A stretch of 64,000 nucleotides of DNA from Haemaphysalis longicornis (taxonomy: Eukaryota > Arthropoda > Arachnida > Ixodida > Ixodidae). A program made the translations under genes and the position numbers. The notes under the pieces are model-generated. The model was not told the DNA's origin. It saw only the letters and a program-made list of their open reading frames with translations, and did no database searches. How positions within the stretch are numbered: the stretch's first letter is position 1; the number at the start of each line of letters is the position of its first letter. Positions 10,579-23,189 of the stretch are shown piece after piece. The stretch spans positions 20,663,295 through 20,727,294 of the forward strand of contig CM023448.1 of NCBI GenBank assembly GCA_013339765.2. The letters are read 5' to 3'.

Positions 10579-12600
10579 GCATGCTACGGAAACTAGCCCG
10601 ACATAAAGCTTTGCAAAATATTACATGTGCTGATCACGCACTTAGTTTGCACTTTCTGTAATTAGTGAGTCGCTTCTTTGCATCGTTATTGTCTCTGCCA
10701 GACATGTTTGTCACTTGGGCACTACTCATGCGGGCAGACCAGCGTTGCACAAGTAGACATGCTTCAACCTCAGTCTAAGGAATAAGACTGCACGAAAGAC
10801 GAGGATGAAGACTAGGGTGACATGACAGCGCTCGTCCGGTCACCCTCGTGTTTTGCGCAGTCTTTGTGAGCCAAGAATCAACTAGCCAGCAACCAAGTCC
10901 TATTAAGCCCTTAATCTTCCCTCTCTTTATATTTCGTATGCACTGTATTACAGCTTGTCAACATCAGTTAAGGAGGAGGTGCTCAAGCAGTGATGTGGAA
11001 CAAGGTTCGGGTGGAGGCGGATCGCGGAACCAGAGTACTCTGAAGCAGGCGAGCTAACGCGCACTGGAGATGGGCCCGCAGATCCTGTTTACCAGTGGTT
11101 CCAGACAAGCGAGTTGACTTGCAGACGACCGGGCTCGGTTCCACACCTGGCCACTGTTTGTGGACACGGCCCAGGATGGATCACCGCACCTGCCACGCAC
11201 GGCGTGCTGCTGCCTGTGCTGCTTTGTCCGTGCAGCACTTGCATTCGGGGGTCAATGCTGTGCTGCAACCTGGACCAAAGATGACCCGGGGCACACATCG
11301 CTGAACGATGCTTCTCAAGTCGGTCAGAGCATTTCCGTTTTTCTCTTCACTTGAACTGGTATTTGGGGACTGCACTTTGACTCTTGTGTTCTTGTTTGGT
11401 GCTGAGGTTCCCTTTCACCGTTCGCCATTGAAGTGTACAAAATACAACTCATTCTGTTCCCTTTCTCCCGAGTTCCATGTCCACGTGTCAAACTCCTGCA
11501 AGGCCAAGCGAACCTTCACATCAACAATTAATTTTTCTCGAAAGGTTAGAGAGTGTCAAGCACCATACGCTTGGATGTTTGACTTGGAAAGACCCAGCAT
11601 TGGAACACGTCACGACAGCAGGTAAAATCTCGCAACGCTGCAGATTTTCACCGAGATGGCTGTCTGCAGTGATGTGGGAGGTGCAGGGATGTCGCGCCAT
11701 CTTGTAGTAGGTTTCAGGGGATATAAAACTTGTTTGTCCCTGCTTTAGATTGGCCCTTGAGACTTCGAATTGCTTGTGCCGCTTGACGTCAGTGTAGAAT
11801 TGTCATTTGTTGCAACTGCTCCCGCCTTTACTTTTTGCCGTCGCCTTTAGCTCAATCACACATGGCTTAACTTAATCTTCAAGTTCTGTGGATGTCCATG
11901 CCCGCGGTGTACTCTGCCTTTTTACAGGTTTGTATTACACTTGTCTCTATCTCAGTTCCTTCAGTTCAACTCATAACCGCCATTTGCTGTCGTAGTGATT
12001 GCATAAATATTGTTGATTTCGTAATAATTCCAAGTAGCGGTAGGCTACTGTATTTGTATGAAGGCATCTTTGGAGGTTATAATGCTGTGAAAACTGTTAA
12101 ACATTGAGCCTTGGTGGCATTCCTTTTTTATTCGCAGAGAGGTTTTTCAGTTCTGTGCTTTACGTTCACGCACCAAAGTCTTCACATAAAAAAAACAAAG
12201 CTTCATAATACTACTGGGTCATTCCCCGCGAAACGTCCCGGCCCAAAAATCGGCCACCGCCAATTTCATTGAGAATTTTTGCTACTTGCTGATAGGCGTA
12301 GGAGATCTGCACGAAGTATTTTCGTTGAAAAAAACTTTTACGTCGTCTGAGGGCTCCTTGAAATTTCTGCAAATGCGCAAAATGTGGTTGCAGATAAGAA
12401 GTTTTAAATAGAGAATGAAATTATTTAGAATGACAAATATTTTAGAACACCCCGCTTGCATTTGTTTTTGATGTGGGACCATGACTAAAGCCGTGTAAGA
12501 CTTTTTGGCGTTGTATGAGCGAAGTAAAAGCGCAAGAAACGGCGTTTTTTCAGGCCTCTTTCGCAAAGCCACCACAAAGCTTTAGTCAGAATATTCCCAT
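10579..12600. other. Stretch with no recognised gene
   Basis: Several open frames of 60-105 codons on both strands overlap each other, and none shows a conserved motif. I see no tRNA or splice-supported exon chain. Part of 11140-11300 is GC-rich. Confidence 0.4.
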
Positions 12601-13850
12601 CGTGCATTGACAGTAAGCCGATGTTTGTAATTTATGCAGACGATGCAAGTTTGTTTTTCACAGGTAGATCCACCAAATCTTTGGTTCCTCTTATAAACAA
12701 TGTTCTCGCTAAAGTTAAGGTTTGGAGTGAAGCAAACTCATCACTTATAAACACAAAAAAGACGAAAGCCATTCTTTTCAGTACAAGACAATTTTCCACT
12801 CCACCCTATATGGGTATATACATAGGTAATTCACAGGTACAGTTTGTAGATACCGTCAAGATCTTGGGAGTATTTTTAATAAGACCATGAGTTGGGACGC
12901 TGAGATTCAATTCATATTGGGGAATTTGGCAAAGTGCACCGGAATTCTCGCGAAATTTCGGTATTCTCTGCCAACGCATATAAAATTAATAATTTATAAT
13001 GCACTTTTTGTATCGCACCTAAATTACTGTTTCTTGGTTTGGGGTACCACCACAAAAACAAACATTAATAAAATATACATGCTTCAGAAGAAAGCCGTCC
13101 GCTATATTGCAAACGTACACTACCTTCCTCACACAGAAGAACTGTTTACTCGTTTCCACATATCACCGATTAATACTATGTACGAATATCATTTAGCCTT
13201 AAAATATAAGGGATGTATCCGACACAACCAACTTAGTTTTCTTGAAATACCCTGTCTTAGACAAAATCTCTCAGAATATTCGTTTCGCAAAAAAGAAATT
13301 TGGCACATTCACTTCTCTCGTACAATGTACGGACACCCAATGCTCCGAAACACCTTGCCCTCTGTTTTGAATAAATTATTGTCAAAGGATGTAATTCCCG
13401 AAACAGTTCACCTGCTGCCCTTAGAAGTGCATTATGTATCTAATCATTTCATTTGTAATGTTGTGTTCACTTATTTTCCATTCTCTCTCGTTCACCATAC
13501 CTGCATTGAGCCTTTTCCCAGTTTGTTTTATGCTTTGGTGATCCTGCTTTGGTTTTATGCTTGTTTTTGTGTGTTTTTTATGCTTTGTTCGTAAGTTCAT
13601 CTGCGATTGTGTTGTTCTTGCAATATTAGAGATAATGTCATATACGCTCTGTGCGATTTCGCTGTATGCCTTGTACATGGGGGGCTCGGGCGTCCCTCAA
13701 GTGATTTTTTTCACTTTTTGCCCAGGCCTACCCGCATCGTTCTTTTTGACGATGTAAATAATACTCACTTTGACTTTGACTGTGACTTTGACATGGAGCT
13801 CGAGTGTCTATTTAAAATAATGTAGGTCGAATAAAGAGCGTATTCTTCAG
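12600..13850 (+). mobile_element. CR1/L2-like non-LTR retrotransposon, 5'-truncated
   Basis: The fragment begins within the RT palm, runs to the ORF2 C-terminus and then has a 3' UTR with a TGACTT-type repetitive tail (about 13770-13795). AATAAA occurs at about 13831. The 3' UTR (GGGCTCGGGCGTCCC, then CACTTTTTGCCC) has the GC-rich inverted-repeat style of CR1/L2 3' ends. A related 3' end occurs at 53735-54152. 5' truncation is usual for this class. Confidence 0.75.
12621..13594 (+). pseudogene. CR1/L2-like reverse transcriptase C-terminal part, frameshifted
   Basis: Frame 12621-12890 has the catalytic box IYADDASLFF, then the thumb region ending VKILGVFL. The frame shifts at about 12885 into 12887-13594, which holds the usual C-terminal segment of this group: LNYCFLVWG, then LQKKAVRYI, then the long basic tail. 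The catalytic Asp pair is intact but the fingers and endonuclease are absent, so the copy cannot act. Confidence 0.82.
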
Positions 13851-15233
13851 GCAGAGCGCTTGCAAAAATGCAAAAAAATACATTTTTGCGAACTTTAAGG
13901 CGTAAAAAAAAGCCCCAAGGTCCTCAAGGTAAAACTCCATGAGATGGCTTATTATGTGCATCAGCACTCTAGCTTCTAATTCAAAAAAAAATTATTTCAA
14001 GTAAATTTTGCTTGATGTGGTGGGTGGTGGTAAAAAAGATTCCCCCGCATTTCCCCGAAGGGGAGTATGAGGAAGTGCGAAGCACGGGGTGATGCTATGA
14101 GGGGGAGTTTGTTGAAATTTGGTGGCATTTTGCCCGTTAGTTACATTAACACCCCCTCGTGATCACGTTCGGCTTAACACGCCTCGTTTGTCCCTCTGTG
14201 GAAATCTTGGTGGCAGGAGAATGGACGAAGCAAAGCGCACGCCGCCGCCGCCGGGGGCTGTCCACTGGGACCACCGGCGGGGGCGTATTCCGGTTTCGGC
14301 GATGTATCACCCACGAAAGGGAGAAAAGGAGGAGTGCGAGAGGGAAAGGCGAAGGGTTGCGGGGCTGTTCTGCCGGCGCACACACTCCCCGCTATTGGCC
14401 CGGTGGCCGGCCGGCAGTGAATACCGAAGCGTGCACCCTTTTCGCTTGCGCCAACCGGCAAGTGTTTCAATTGTGCGTTGGATTTCGCCTTCTGGGACGG
14501 CTGCGCTGTGATTCAACCACACTCCTAGATCTGTATGTTTTAACGAAGTTAGAAGTGCTTCAACTGTGCCTGTGTTGGATTTCGCGTCCCCTTGTGATGA
14601 CCGCCGCTGTGCATTTCGAAGTGCTTCAACCGGGTCGTTTGATTAAGTTTTACGCTGCAACAGTGTTCTAGGTAATATTACCTAAATACTTTGTCATCCG
14701 TCCTGTTTTGCAATCGCAGTGTAGCATTCGCAAATCGTCGCGTGAACGGTTGCTACGCAAGCGTGCATCCACAGTTCACCCTGTGATCGGCTGCCGCTGT
14801 GAAAGTCAACCTTTATTACGAATGAATTCCTGGAGTGTGACAAATAGAAATTTAGCCTAATGTCCCATAAAGTTGGGCCTAAGTCACGCTGGGAATACGC
14901 GATAAGTACAATCACTTGTCGCCCACCTTGAACATGTTGGTACTCATATTTTGTGACGATTGCTTTCAACCTTGTCATGATGGTTGCACTTTGTGCCCTG
15001 CTGCTTTTTATGCGATCGCACAAACAACCGGGTTGCTTGTTTTGTTTTTTCTTTATCGAATCTAGCGCTTCGCCCAGACGAAACGGCAGTTGGCACTAAA
15101 GTTTTGCCCAGACAGAATTAAAACTGTCAAATACTCCTGCTCTGATCTTCGCCTCTTAGATTTAGACACGCAGGACAGACACGCAGGACTTCGCGATCGT
15201 GTGTTCACGGGTCTTTTTCTTTTTTGCTTGCAA
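13851..15233. other. Stretch with no recognised gene
   Basis: Nothing coding is supported. A GC-rich part at 14220-14480 is open in several frames on both strands, which suggests compositional openness. A phrase including TTGGATTTCGC is imperfectly duplicated near 14480 and 14575. A CCCCGAAGGGG-type short palindrome lies near 14055. Confidence 0.4.
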
Positions 15234-15247
15234 CCCTATTGAAAAAT
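15234..15247 (+). repeat. Left terminal inverted repeat of the CACTA-like element
   Basis: CCCTATTGAAAAAT, preceded by AA. It pairs with the right end at 33707-33720 with one mismatch. Confidence 0.7.
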
Positions 15248-15335
15248 CCTGTTCAAAATCAAACGGGTTCGTACCGGACCAGTCTGACGGCCGTACAGGT
15301 TACACGGGTTTAAACCAGGCCCGTTTGAGAATTAT

Positions 15336-15592
15336 ACAGGTCTAACCGGGCCCTGTTTGTGCATCAGACAGGCCTAACAGGGCCCGGTATGACGATCATA
15401 CAGGCCTAACAGGGCCCTGTATGTCGACCATACAGGCCTAACGGGGCCCTGTATGGTCGACCATACAGGCCTAACGGGGCCCTGTATGACGATCATACAG
15501 GCCTAACGGGGCCCTGTATGACGATCATACAGGCCTAGCGGGGCCCAGTATGTCGATCATACAGGCCTAACGGGGCCCTGTTTGGCTCCGTA
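15336..15592. repeat. Left subterminal tandem array, eight 32-33 base units
   Basis: Units begin ACAGG(C/T)CTAAC at 15336, 15368, 15400, 15432, 15465, 15497, 15529 and 15561. Each unit is itself partly palindromic (ATACAGG ... CCTGTAT), and linkers such as ATGGTCGACCAT (15453-15464) are perfect palindromes. More degenerate copies extend to about 15280 and 15610. In CACTA elements such subterminal repeats bind the transposase; that role is inferred here. Confidence 0.9.
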
Positions 15593-15649
15593 TACACTGC
15601 AAATCAGGCCTGCTCGACCGCGGACAGGACTGGTTCGGCAAACGGGTTT

Positions 15650-17935
15650 AGATCGGCGGCTTTACTGGGGTCAGAGCATACTTGTTTGAGCTCATACGGG
15701 GCCGCTATATATTGGGCGCTTCCGCGCTATGTCGGACTGCACTGGGGAGAAAGACAACTGCAGGGGGCACCTAATTGTGAAACTCGGCCGGGCAGCTAAA
15801 CAGAAGATTATGAGCGACTGGCTTTCATCAAATCAGTTGCAATGTGATAATCCGTCGCTCAGGCCAATGCCGGCCTAAGCGTTGCAATTAAGAAATAGAA
15901 GACTGATTAATTAAGTGCTTTAATTTTAATGTGTGATAGGACGCAATAAAATTCCCAATGCATGTGCGGGCTATGAAAGTTTGCTTCTCATGTGAAGAGT
16001 AAAATTTGAAGAATGAAATCTTATTTATCCCACTGTAGACAATTTAAGCCAACATTTCCCCCAAATGAGTACACAAGCAAAGAAATAAACGTACACAAAT
16101 AACTTTTGATGTGAGAAGTTGGCACTTGCAGTTTTAAATTTTAGAGGTAAATATTGTGGCACACTACATATTCTCGTTTCAATCTCATACTTCTAGAAGT
16201 TATTAGGTATTTCATGCTACATGACTTGTACTGAGCTCTTTTTTGCACGCTTAAGCTTCATTAGGACTCCATCGTTAGTATTGTATCCTCCTCAACTGCC
16301 TGGGTTATTTGTGTACTAGACCTCGGAGTCAGTGGAATGCTGAGCGACAATGCATTTTTGTACAGGGTTTCGAAAGCAGTGCTGTCAAAAACTCAAAAAT
16401 AAAAGGGGGTGGGGAAGACATGATGATGCACCAAATGGCTACGCTTATGCTATGGTACACGGAAGTGTCAGTAGTTTCACTTAAGATGTGCGGCTACCCG
16501 CAGTTCCTGCAATGTGGTGCCACTTATTGGTACCTAGCTGCAAAAAATGGCTCATAAAAGAGACATTTATTCTTAAAACAGAAATAACTCTTCTAAAGAA
16601 GGTCAACCAACGTGAGTTGTCAATCACTTCCCTGCTGGGATACAGGTAAATTTCCAAGCACATAAGCTGCGAAGGCCACAATTCTGCTCCCACTGTTTTG
16701 AGCGCACCACTTTAGGAGCATATTGTTTTTCTTGCAAAGCATCTGGCACCTATCTCAAAACTGGAATGCAAGATGGCACTGCAAGAATAATTGCGCACCA
16801 CGCAAAGTGCACGTTTAGGTTCACATTTATTTTAGTGGTCTTATAATGTAGTCCTGGACAAATGAATTACAAACGCACAAATGTGAATGGGAGCACACAA
16901 GCAGCGCAACTTCCGTCTGAGTCATTGTTGCATTACCCCATAACAGCACCAGAATTTTTAAACGTGGTATATTTGGAAAGCCACGTGATGCTCTAAATAT
17001 ACAACCCTGTCATTGTCAGCACCATGAACCAAATTCTTTGATTTTACGTGTTCTGGTTAACATTTTTGTGTTTTCAATTCTCCACGACTGTACATAAGCA
17101 TTTTTTGAGTTTCCACTATCTACTTCCGTTGCCATCTCATCCCAGGATCATATTAAGCCCCTAGTAACTCACTTTATTTACACTAGGCTAGTTGCTTGTC
17201 TGCCTTCACAAGCATTTCTTGATTGTTTCTTGGTATCCTGGAATCATGACTGCATTCTTTCACCATGTGTGCTTCTGGATTGTGGGGCCTGGAGGGTATC
17301 TCCCAAAGCCACACCACAGCACTGTAAACTTCGCAAGAACTTTGAAATAATTAGCCTTGATAGAGGAAGGCGATTGTTTGCTTGAAGCAATATTTGAGAA
17401 ATTTCTTTGGCATTTTATATGAACATGTTTTTTTTATGACCAGTAGTAATTGGTGTTGATGGCTCAAGCTGGAAATGCCGAAAACTAAATTGATAAATTT
17501 GCTCAAATTTTTTATTCTGCTTAAATAAAATAACCCGCAAATGAGCACATTCAATTCCCATTTATTATGTGGGATTTGCATTAGGTTTAACCAAAAATAC
17601 ACAAGAAAAGCACGTCAATAGTTTTATTCTGAACACAAGAACGTCACTTCTAAAATAGAGAAAATGGCTTCCAGCTATCATGCAATGCCAATTTTGAGAT
17701 GCAGAAGCAACGAGATCAATAACAACATTGCACCTTCTTGTACACAATTATGTAAATCTGAGTAAAATGCTCTCCTCAAAGGGAACACGACTCAACTCAC
17801 GTTCTGAAACTGAAAGGCAACATAACACACAGCATAACTTAGAAAGTATTACAACATCAATTGCAACAACTCATGAATACCGTCATGAATACGTGCTTAG
17901 CCCTGTCCCCTAAAATTTATAGACACAAAAAAGGC
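15650..17935. other. Transposon interior with no recognised gene (transposase 3' side)
   Basis: About 2.3 kb between the left array and the transposase stop codon. It is AT-rich, with only short unrelated frames. It probably includes the 3' UTR of the minus-strand transposase; a TTTATT (complement AATAAA) occurs at about 17622. Confidence 0.45.
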
Positions 17936-20900
17936 TTAATCCCTTTCAACAAGGTTTGGAACTGCAGAAACACACTGCATTTCTTCATCTGGAAAGTTCA
18001 TCAATACACACGGCCTTGCAAGTGATGACACTGAAACTGCAGTGACAGGTCGTGCAAGAGAAACAAAACATTCCATGATATGAGCCGGAAATTTCCGTGA
18101 ACTGTCCATATCAACTAAAGCTCTGCAAAGTAGCACGAGTGTTGCCCCTCCGCAACGTCTTGACACTTTGAAAATGCGGTCAATAACAAAGTAGTTACCT
18201 CGTTGGCATTGAAACACACTGCTGTCCTTCCGTACTGCCCTTGTGTATTGTGTACTCCAAAATATTGTGCCAAGGTAACCAAAGCGGAAGTACTCGACAA
18301 CGTCCACCCAGCCATCACAACCCCTGTCAAGGGCATTGATTTCAGCAGCAGATAGCACTACAGAAGCTTTAGGTATACCAAATACTCGTGCACCGTCAAC
18401 TACCTCAGACCTTTGTACTTTTTTGTAGCCCAACATGTCCTGGCACAGCCCCAAAACTTGTGCTTCCGGTGGGTTAGTGATCAAATACTCAGTCAGCAGC
18501 TGTGACATCGCAACACGTTCAACGATTTGGCGTGGGATACCCTTCGCAGCTGTTACACATCTCGTGATGGCACCATTACCACCTTCAAATACGAAGGCTG
18601 AGTGAGCCCACAACGGTCCTAAGTTCCTCACACTGTTTCCAAGGTGCAGCAACAAATGTACATTGAAGGTCATGAAGGTGGGTCCATAAAGCCGTTCAGC
18701 CCTTGCGACAAAGCTCTGCAGCATGCTTTCTGTGCTGAAATAAAAGTCAAGATATACTGTAAGGCAGTAGGAATGAAATATTGTAAATTACAGAATCTGA
18801 AATTAAATCTCACATATGCGTTTTCATGCTTGGCAATTCTTAGAAGTAAAACTTCAATCCAAGAAAATTCGAATAAAGCATACCAGCATAAGCAATGTCA
18901 GTAGCTGTCAGCTTGTCAGACAGCAGTGTAAACACTGCTGCCACGAGGAGGGCAAAATGGCTCCAGTACTGATGTGGGAGGATTTGAATGCAGCAAGGCA
19001 GGCTGTAGTACAAGAGCCAGTGCTTCCACTCAGTTGCTTTCCAGTAGGACCGTTCCCGAATTGACCTTGGCAAACGTGTGATCAGGTCAGGTGGTTTAAT
19101 TGCTGTCAGACGTTGGACCACCTTCGAGAGCTTTGGGGGACAGCCTGCAAATAGTTAGTTCAAATAGATCTCCCTGTACACATAACACATTTATTTCTTT
19201 CGTTAACGCGCCTATTCAACATCATTCAAGTTGAACGATACTTTAGTAGCCCGTTTTCATAGCATTCCAGGCGTTGCTGGAACAAGTAAAGCTATTTAGA
19301 GTTAGCTCAGAAAATGCCCTTTCAAAATGACTTTCGTTTCCATTTTTGCGACAAAAATGTGAGTTTTTTCACGCATTTGCATCACCTGGGTATGGAAAAG
19401 GGGCGTGATCATCGCACGTCACTGCTACCAACGAAGAATGCGTGCCACTTGTAATTACTCTAAATCAGCGTTTGGTTTTTGTTATCTGGGCATGAACGCT
19501 GAATCAGATGATTTTCAATCGTCAGGTTCGCATTCTGACAGGTAATAATCCAAGAAATTGGCTGAAAATGTCAAGCAGTGCCTGTTTGCAAAGCTACTTT
19601 ACGGTTTTAGGCAGTATTATGGCTTTTGCACACGTTCTAAGTTGTGTTGTAGTTCTACTTACCACAGGACCATTCATAAACAGTTTACAACAGTTTCGGG
19701 TTCGCTTCTGCACCACCAAATTCACATTTGGCGCTACTACGCAGTTACCCAACTTCAAGGCTACCTGCCATGGAGCCTTGACCGTCCGCGACTGATTCTC
19801 AAAAAAAAGCATGCTGCTCCTGATTTCACCAAACCCTAACCTCATTTCTGCGATAAGAACTTCCGATGCAAGTGGAATGATAACACCCAGTTGCCCGATA
19901 TCTGTTCCGATGAGAAGAACGTTTCAAACTGGCCTTGCACACAGCCAGCTGTTCACCTGCCAGTTTCGTATCCATTGAGGGTATCTCTTTAGGTCTAGTG
20001 TTGCTTGGACCCGCCGCGGTGCTCCGTGGCTAAGGCGTTGTACTGCTGAGTACGAGGAAGTGGGCTCGATACCCGGCCGCGGCAGCCACTTTTTTGATGG
20101 AGGCGATAAGCAAAAATGCTTGTGTATGAGATTTCGGTGCGCGTTACAGATCCCCAGGTGGTCAAAATTAACCCAGAGCCTTTCATATGGCACGCCTCAT
20201 CACCAGCTGCATTGTGCCGGTGAGTTAAATTCTAGAATCAAATCAAAAACCTAGTGTTGCTTCTTAGTTGAACTGTTTATTCAGACGGAATCTCCAATAA
20301 GTTTTGTACTGTTTCATTTCAGAAATGTTAGGTGGCACTGATATGCAGGAGGCTCGTATGCATATCTTTTTTATCGCGCAACAGCTACTCAGCCAAAGTT
20401 TGCTGGGCACGAATTCTAGCGCATCGCACCTCATTCCGGCAAGCAAGGCTACAATAGTGAGTCAGAAGACCATAATAAAGCGCACGTCTATGTTTTGAGC
20501 GATAACTGAAAGTGAACGTCAAGAAGCATCAACGAAGGGGTAGCGTTTTCAATTTCATGAATGTTTTTCTGCATAGCGTGCTTGTCCCAATACTGTGGTG
20601 GCCATAAATGCAAAGTTAGTCATTGACAAGATGTTTTTAGATTATGTGGGGGCAAATTGGTGCCTCTGATAATGTCGAACCGTGAACATTTCTTCCAGGG
20701 AACCACCCGAAATTGCACATTTTAAAATGGAGGCTGGGCTTCACCGCATCGCACAAGCACCACACATGCTCACTTTTTTAAAATATCTGACAAACTGTTC
20801 TGCGCACGAGGACATATTTTCTAGGGCATGTTTTTAAATTTTCCCAACAAAATGTATATTCTAATTTTTTTCTACTACTGGTGGTTTGTTATAGTCTTCT

Positions 20901-23189
20901 TTCTTATCGTTTTCTTTGACAACTTGCCAAAAAGTGTGATTTTGATATTTTTTTCACAACTATGATGCATGAAAACATCTAAAAACTCGCGTTATTGGAA
21001 AGGTTGTTAAATAATCTGCATTTTGTGTTTCTGTAATTACTGCCTAACCAACTTTTTTAGCATACAAAAATGTTTTCTTCGACCCCTAAAAATCAATTAA
21101 ATTTCCCGGGGTCATAAAAGAGTTAACTGGCGGTACTAAATATGAATTCAAGAACAAGATATAGTATTTCTCAGTTTGCACTGTTGGGCAAGAGAGTTGC
21201 GATTATAAAGGCAGTGATATCCAACCAAGGCAAAGCCAAAAATTTCCGAAGTAGCATCCCATTTTTACACTTTCCACTCCGTAGCAATTGTGTGCAAATG
21301 CAATGAAAACGGTGTTACCTATGTAATAGGTCTTGTTGGAATTGGACGTATCAAACCAAAAGCTTGCCACCTGCCTCGACACGCCAAGAAGAACACTGTG
21401 CATGTATTCCACTGCTTGACCTCGGACAAGGTCATAGCCTGGCAAGTTGACGAGTGGCGACAGCCCCTTGAGCCCATTGACAGGGACCTGCTCACTTAGA
21501 GCAAGCTTCATGTTTGCCAAGACCCCTTGGGACGACCGTGCAGTCGATGGCGTTTTCCCCAGGTAGCGGTATGCACCTGAAATTGAAAATACCGTTCCAC
21601 AGAGACACATTAAAAACTGCAGCCTGTCTTATTTGACTTCCACCTGGCCCTTGTAAAGCAGAAAAAAAACATGCAAGGGAAAGAAATGAATACGTAATCT
21701 TTTACGTGCTGTTGGTGCTGTTACTTTGCTTGTACACGTATGATAATGTGGCGCACACACACTGCAAGCTTGTGTACAGTACAGTTAAAAGCAGGAGTTC
21801 CCTATGGAAGCGTACAATGATTCTGATAGCTCGTGCTTATTTTCTGGCCTTTCACAAGTTCCCGTGCAATAAGGCACCAGCAGGCATAAAGCAGGTACAC
21901 AAGACTGAAAACATACCTTCCTGACGTGAAGCAAATGCCAAGCACCACTGACAGCCGAATTGGCCATTAAACTGGTTTTGGTTGCAGACGAGGGCTCGGG
22001 CTGGGGAGTCAACAGAGCAGCAGATGACATGCACCTTGGATTGTACTGTTCCAGATGCATGTTGCCATGTTAGCGTGCCTATTGAATTGATGCAGTCGAC
22101 GAACTTGTCCAGAAAAGCAAGCATGTCTGGGTGTTGAGCCCCAAACCACAGTCCTCCGACACCAGCATGTTGAAATCGCTCTCCTGTTGGCAGCTCATTT
22201 ACAATGAATTGTATAGGCCACACTGACACATTTGAAGACTTGTAGATAGGGCTGCCATCTGTGTTAAACATGATGGTGAGGTCCCCAAAGCTTAATGCAC
22301 CACTCTTCCAGAGATTTCTGTAAACTTTTCCATCAACTATGTCCGTGATGACGTTGGAACTTGATAAGAGTTTGTTTTTTATTTCCATCAAATTTTTTCC
22401 GAGGGAGTCTTTTGTTTTCGATATGATGTGCCGAATTTGCTCCTTGATGTCGAATATTGTGAAGAATCGTCCCTTGTAGTGCGCTTGCGCCTGACTCGTT
22501 GTTGTTTTACAGTGATGGCAGTACAGCCCGTTACTTGCAGTCGGCGTCTGGACGCCGCCACACGCATCACAGTAATAGTGACGCTGTGCGCACTTGTCAG
22601 AGTGCTCCGCCCATAACTTTCTGAAAAGATACTTGCTTGTAGGCAGCAATGCTTGCTTTGACCCGAAAAGGGCGTCAATAAGCCGCAACAGGTCATCCAG
22701 TGCGGTCCAGGGTAAGTTGTGGGCAACAACGAATGCCATAATGAGGACGATGGCCATGGCCTTGGTTGTCGTTGAACTTGGTAGCGTATCGTTTCCGTAC
22801 TCATCAAGACAGGTAGCGAACGCACTGGCTGAGTCAAAGAATGAGGGCAAAGGAGGTTCGTCACGGCTCGGTTCATCATCAGCGAGCGGCACATTGGGCA
22901 CTCCAGCATTTGTTTGGGCTTCATCTTGGCACGCTGGATGGCACGGTGGGGCAGCAGCCGCCGACGTAGAACCCAACAGATCTTCGGTCTGCAGGCAGTC
23001 GGTACAGCCAGTTGGTACAGGGTCTATTCTTGGCTCCCTGGGCAAAGGAGCTTCGGCATTTCCTGATGCTGGCTGTTGGGGCAACCACGCTACACGCCGC
23101 AACCTCCACGCCGTTGAGCGCGGCAAGACAAACGGCCGACCTTTGTGCATGTAAGACTTGCGTCTATTCTTTTCCGATATCGGATGCAT
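17936..23189 (-). CDS. CACTA/EnSpm transposase (tnp2 plus DUF4218 type), four exons
   Basis: Exons on the minus strand are 23189-21917, 21576-21319, 19144-18884 and 18729-17936. All introns are GT-AG and all junctions are phase 1. The joined frame is about 861 codons with no stop. Exon 1 carries a CxxC zinc pair (YYCDACGG, YCHHC), then MFNTDG with the first presumed catalytic Asp, CSVDSPARA with the second, and FGCQWC. Exon 2 has AVEYMHSVLLG, a candidate third acidic residue. Exon 3 has LPRSIRERSYWKATEW and LLYYSLP. Exon 4 has MTFNVHLLLHLGNSVRNLG, the DUF4218 signature. These domains define EnSpm/CACTA transposases, which cut and paste DNA. The first ATG is at 23189, because the upstream codon opening this frame is GTG. 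It is divergent from the BEN gene. Confidence 0.85.
19190..21130 (+). repeat. Dispersed repeat, copy A, inside transposase intron 2
   Basis: It shares long, moderately diverged blocks with 30370-31752 in the same orientation: the AACAAGTAAAGCT phrase, the CGAAGAATG.GTGCCACT phrase and the CTAGTGTTGCT phrase. An inverted, rearranged third copy lies at 31753-32570. It contains the SINE at 20007-20250. It has no coding potential and is probably a non-autonomous element that enlarged the intron to 2.2 kb. Confidence 0.75.
20007..20250 (+). mobile_element. tRNA-derived SINE (tick Ruka-like)
   Basis: The head is tRNA-like, with an RNA polymerase III box A TGGCTAAGGCG (20027-20037) and box B GGCTCGATACC (20063-20073), and a Pro/Arg-rich GCCGCGG context. 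The body has the CCCCAGGTGGTCAAAATT phrase. The tail ends in an A-rich AATCAAAAAC. It is flanked by a perfect 12-base duplication CTAGTGTTGCTT at 19995-20006 and 20251-20262. The related repeat at about 31161 has this site without the insert. I recall similar SINEs in hard ticks. Confidence 0.85.
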
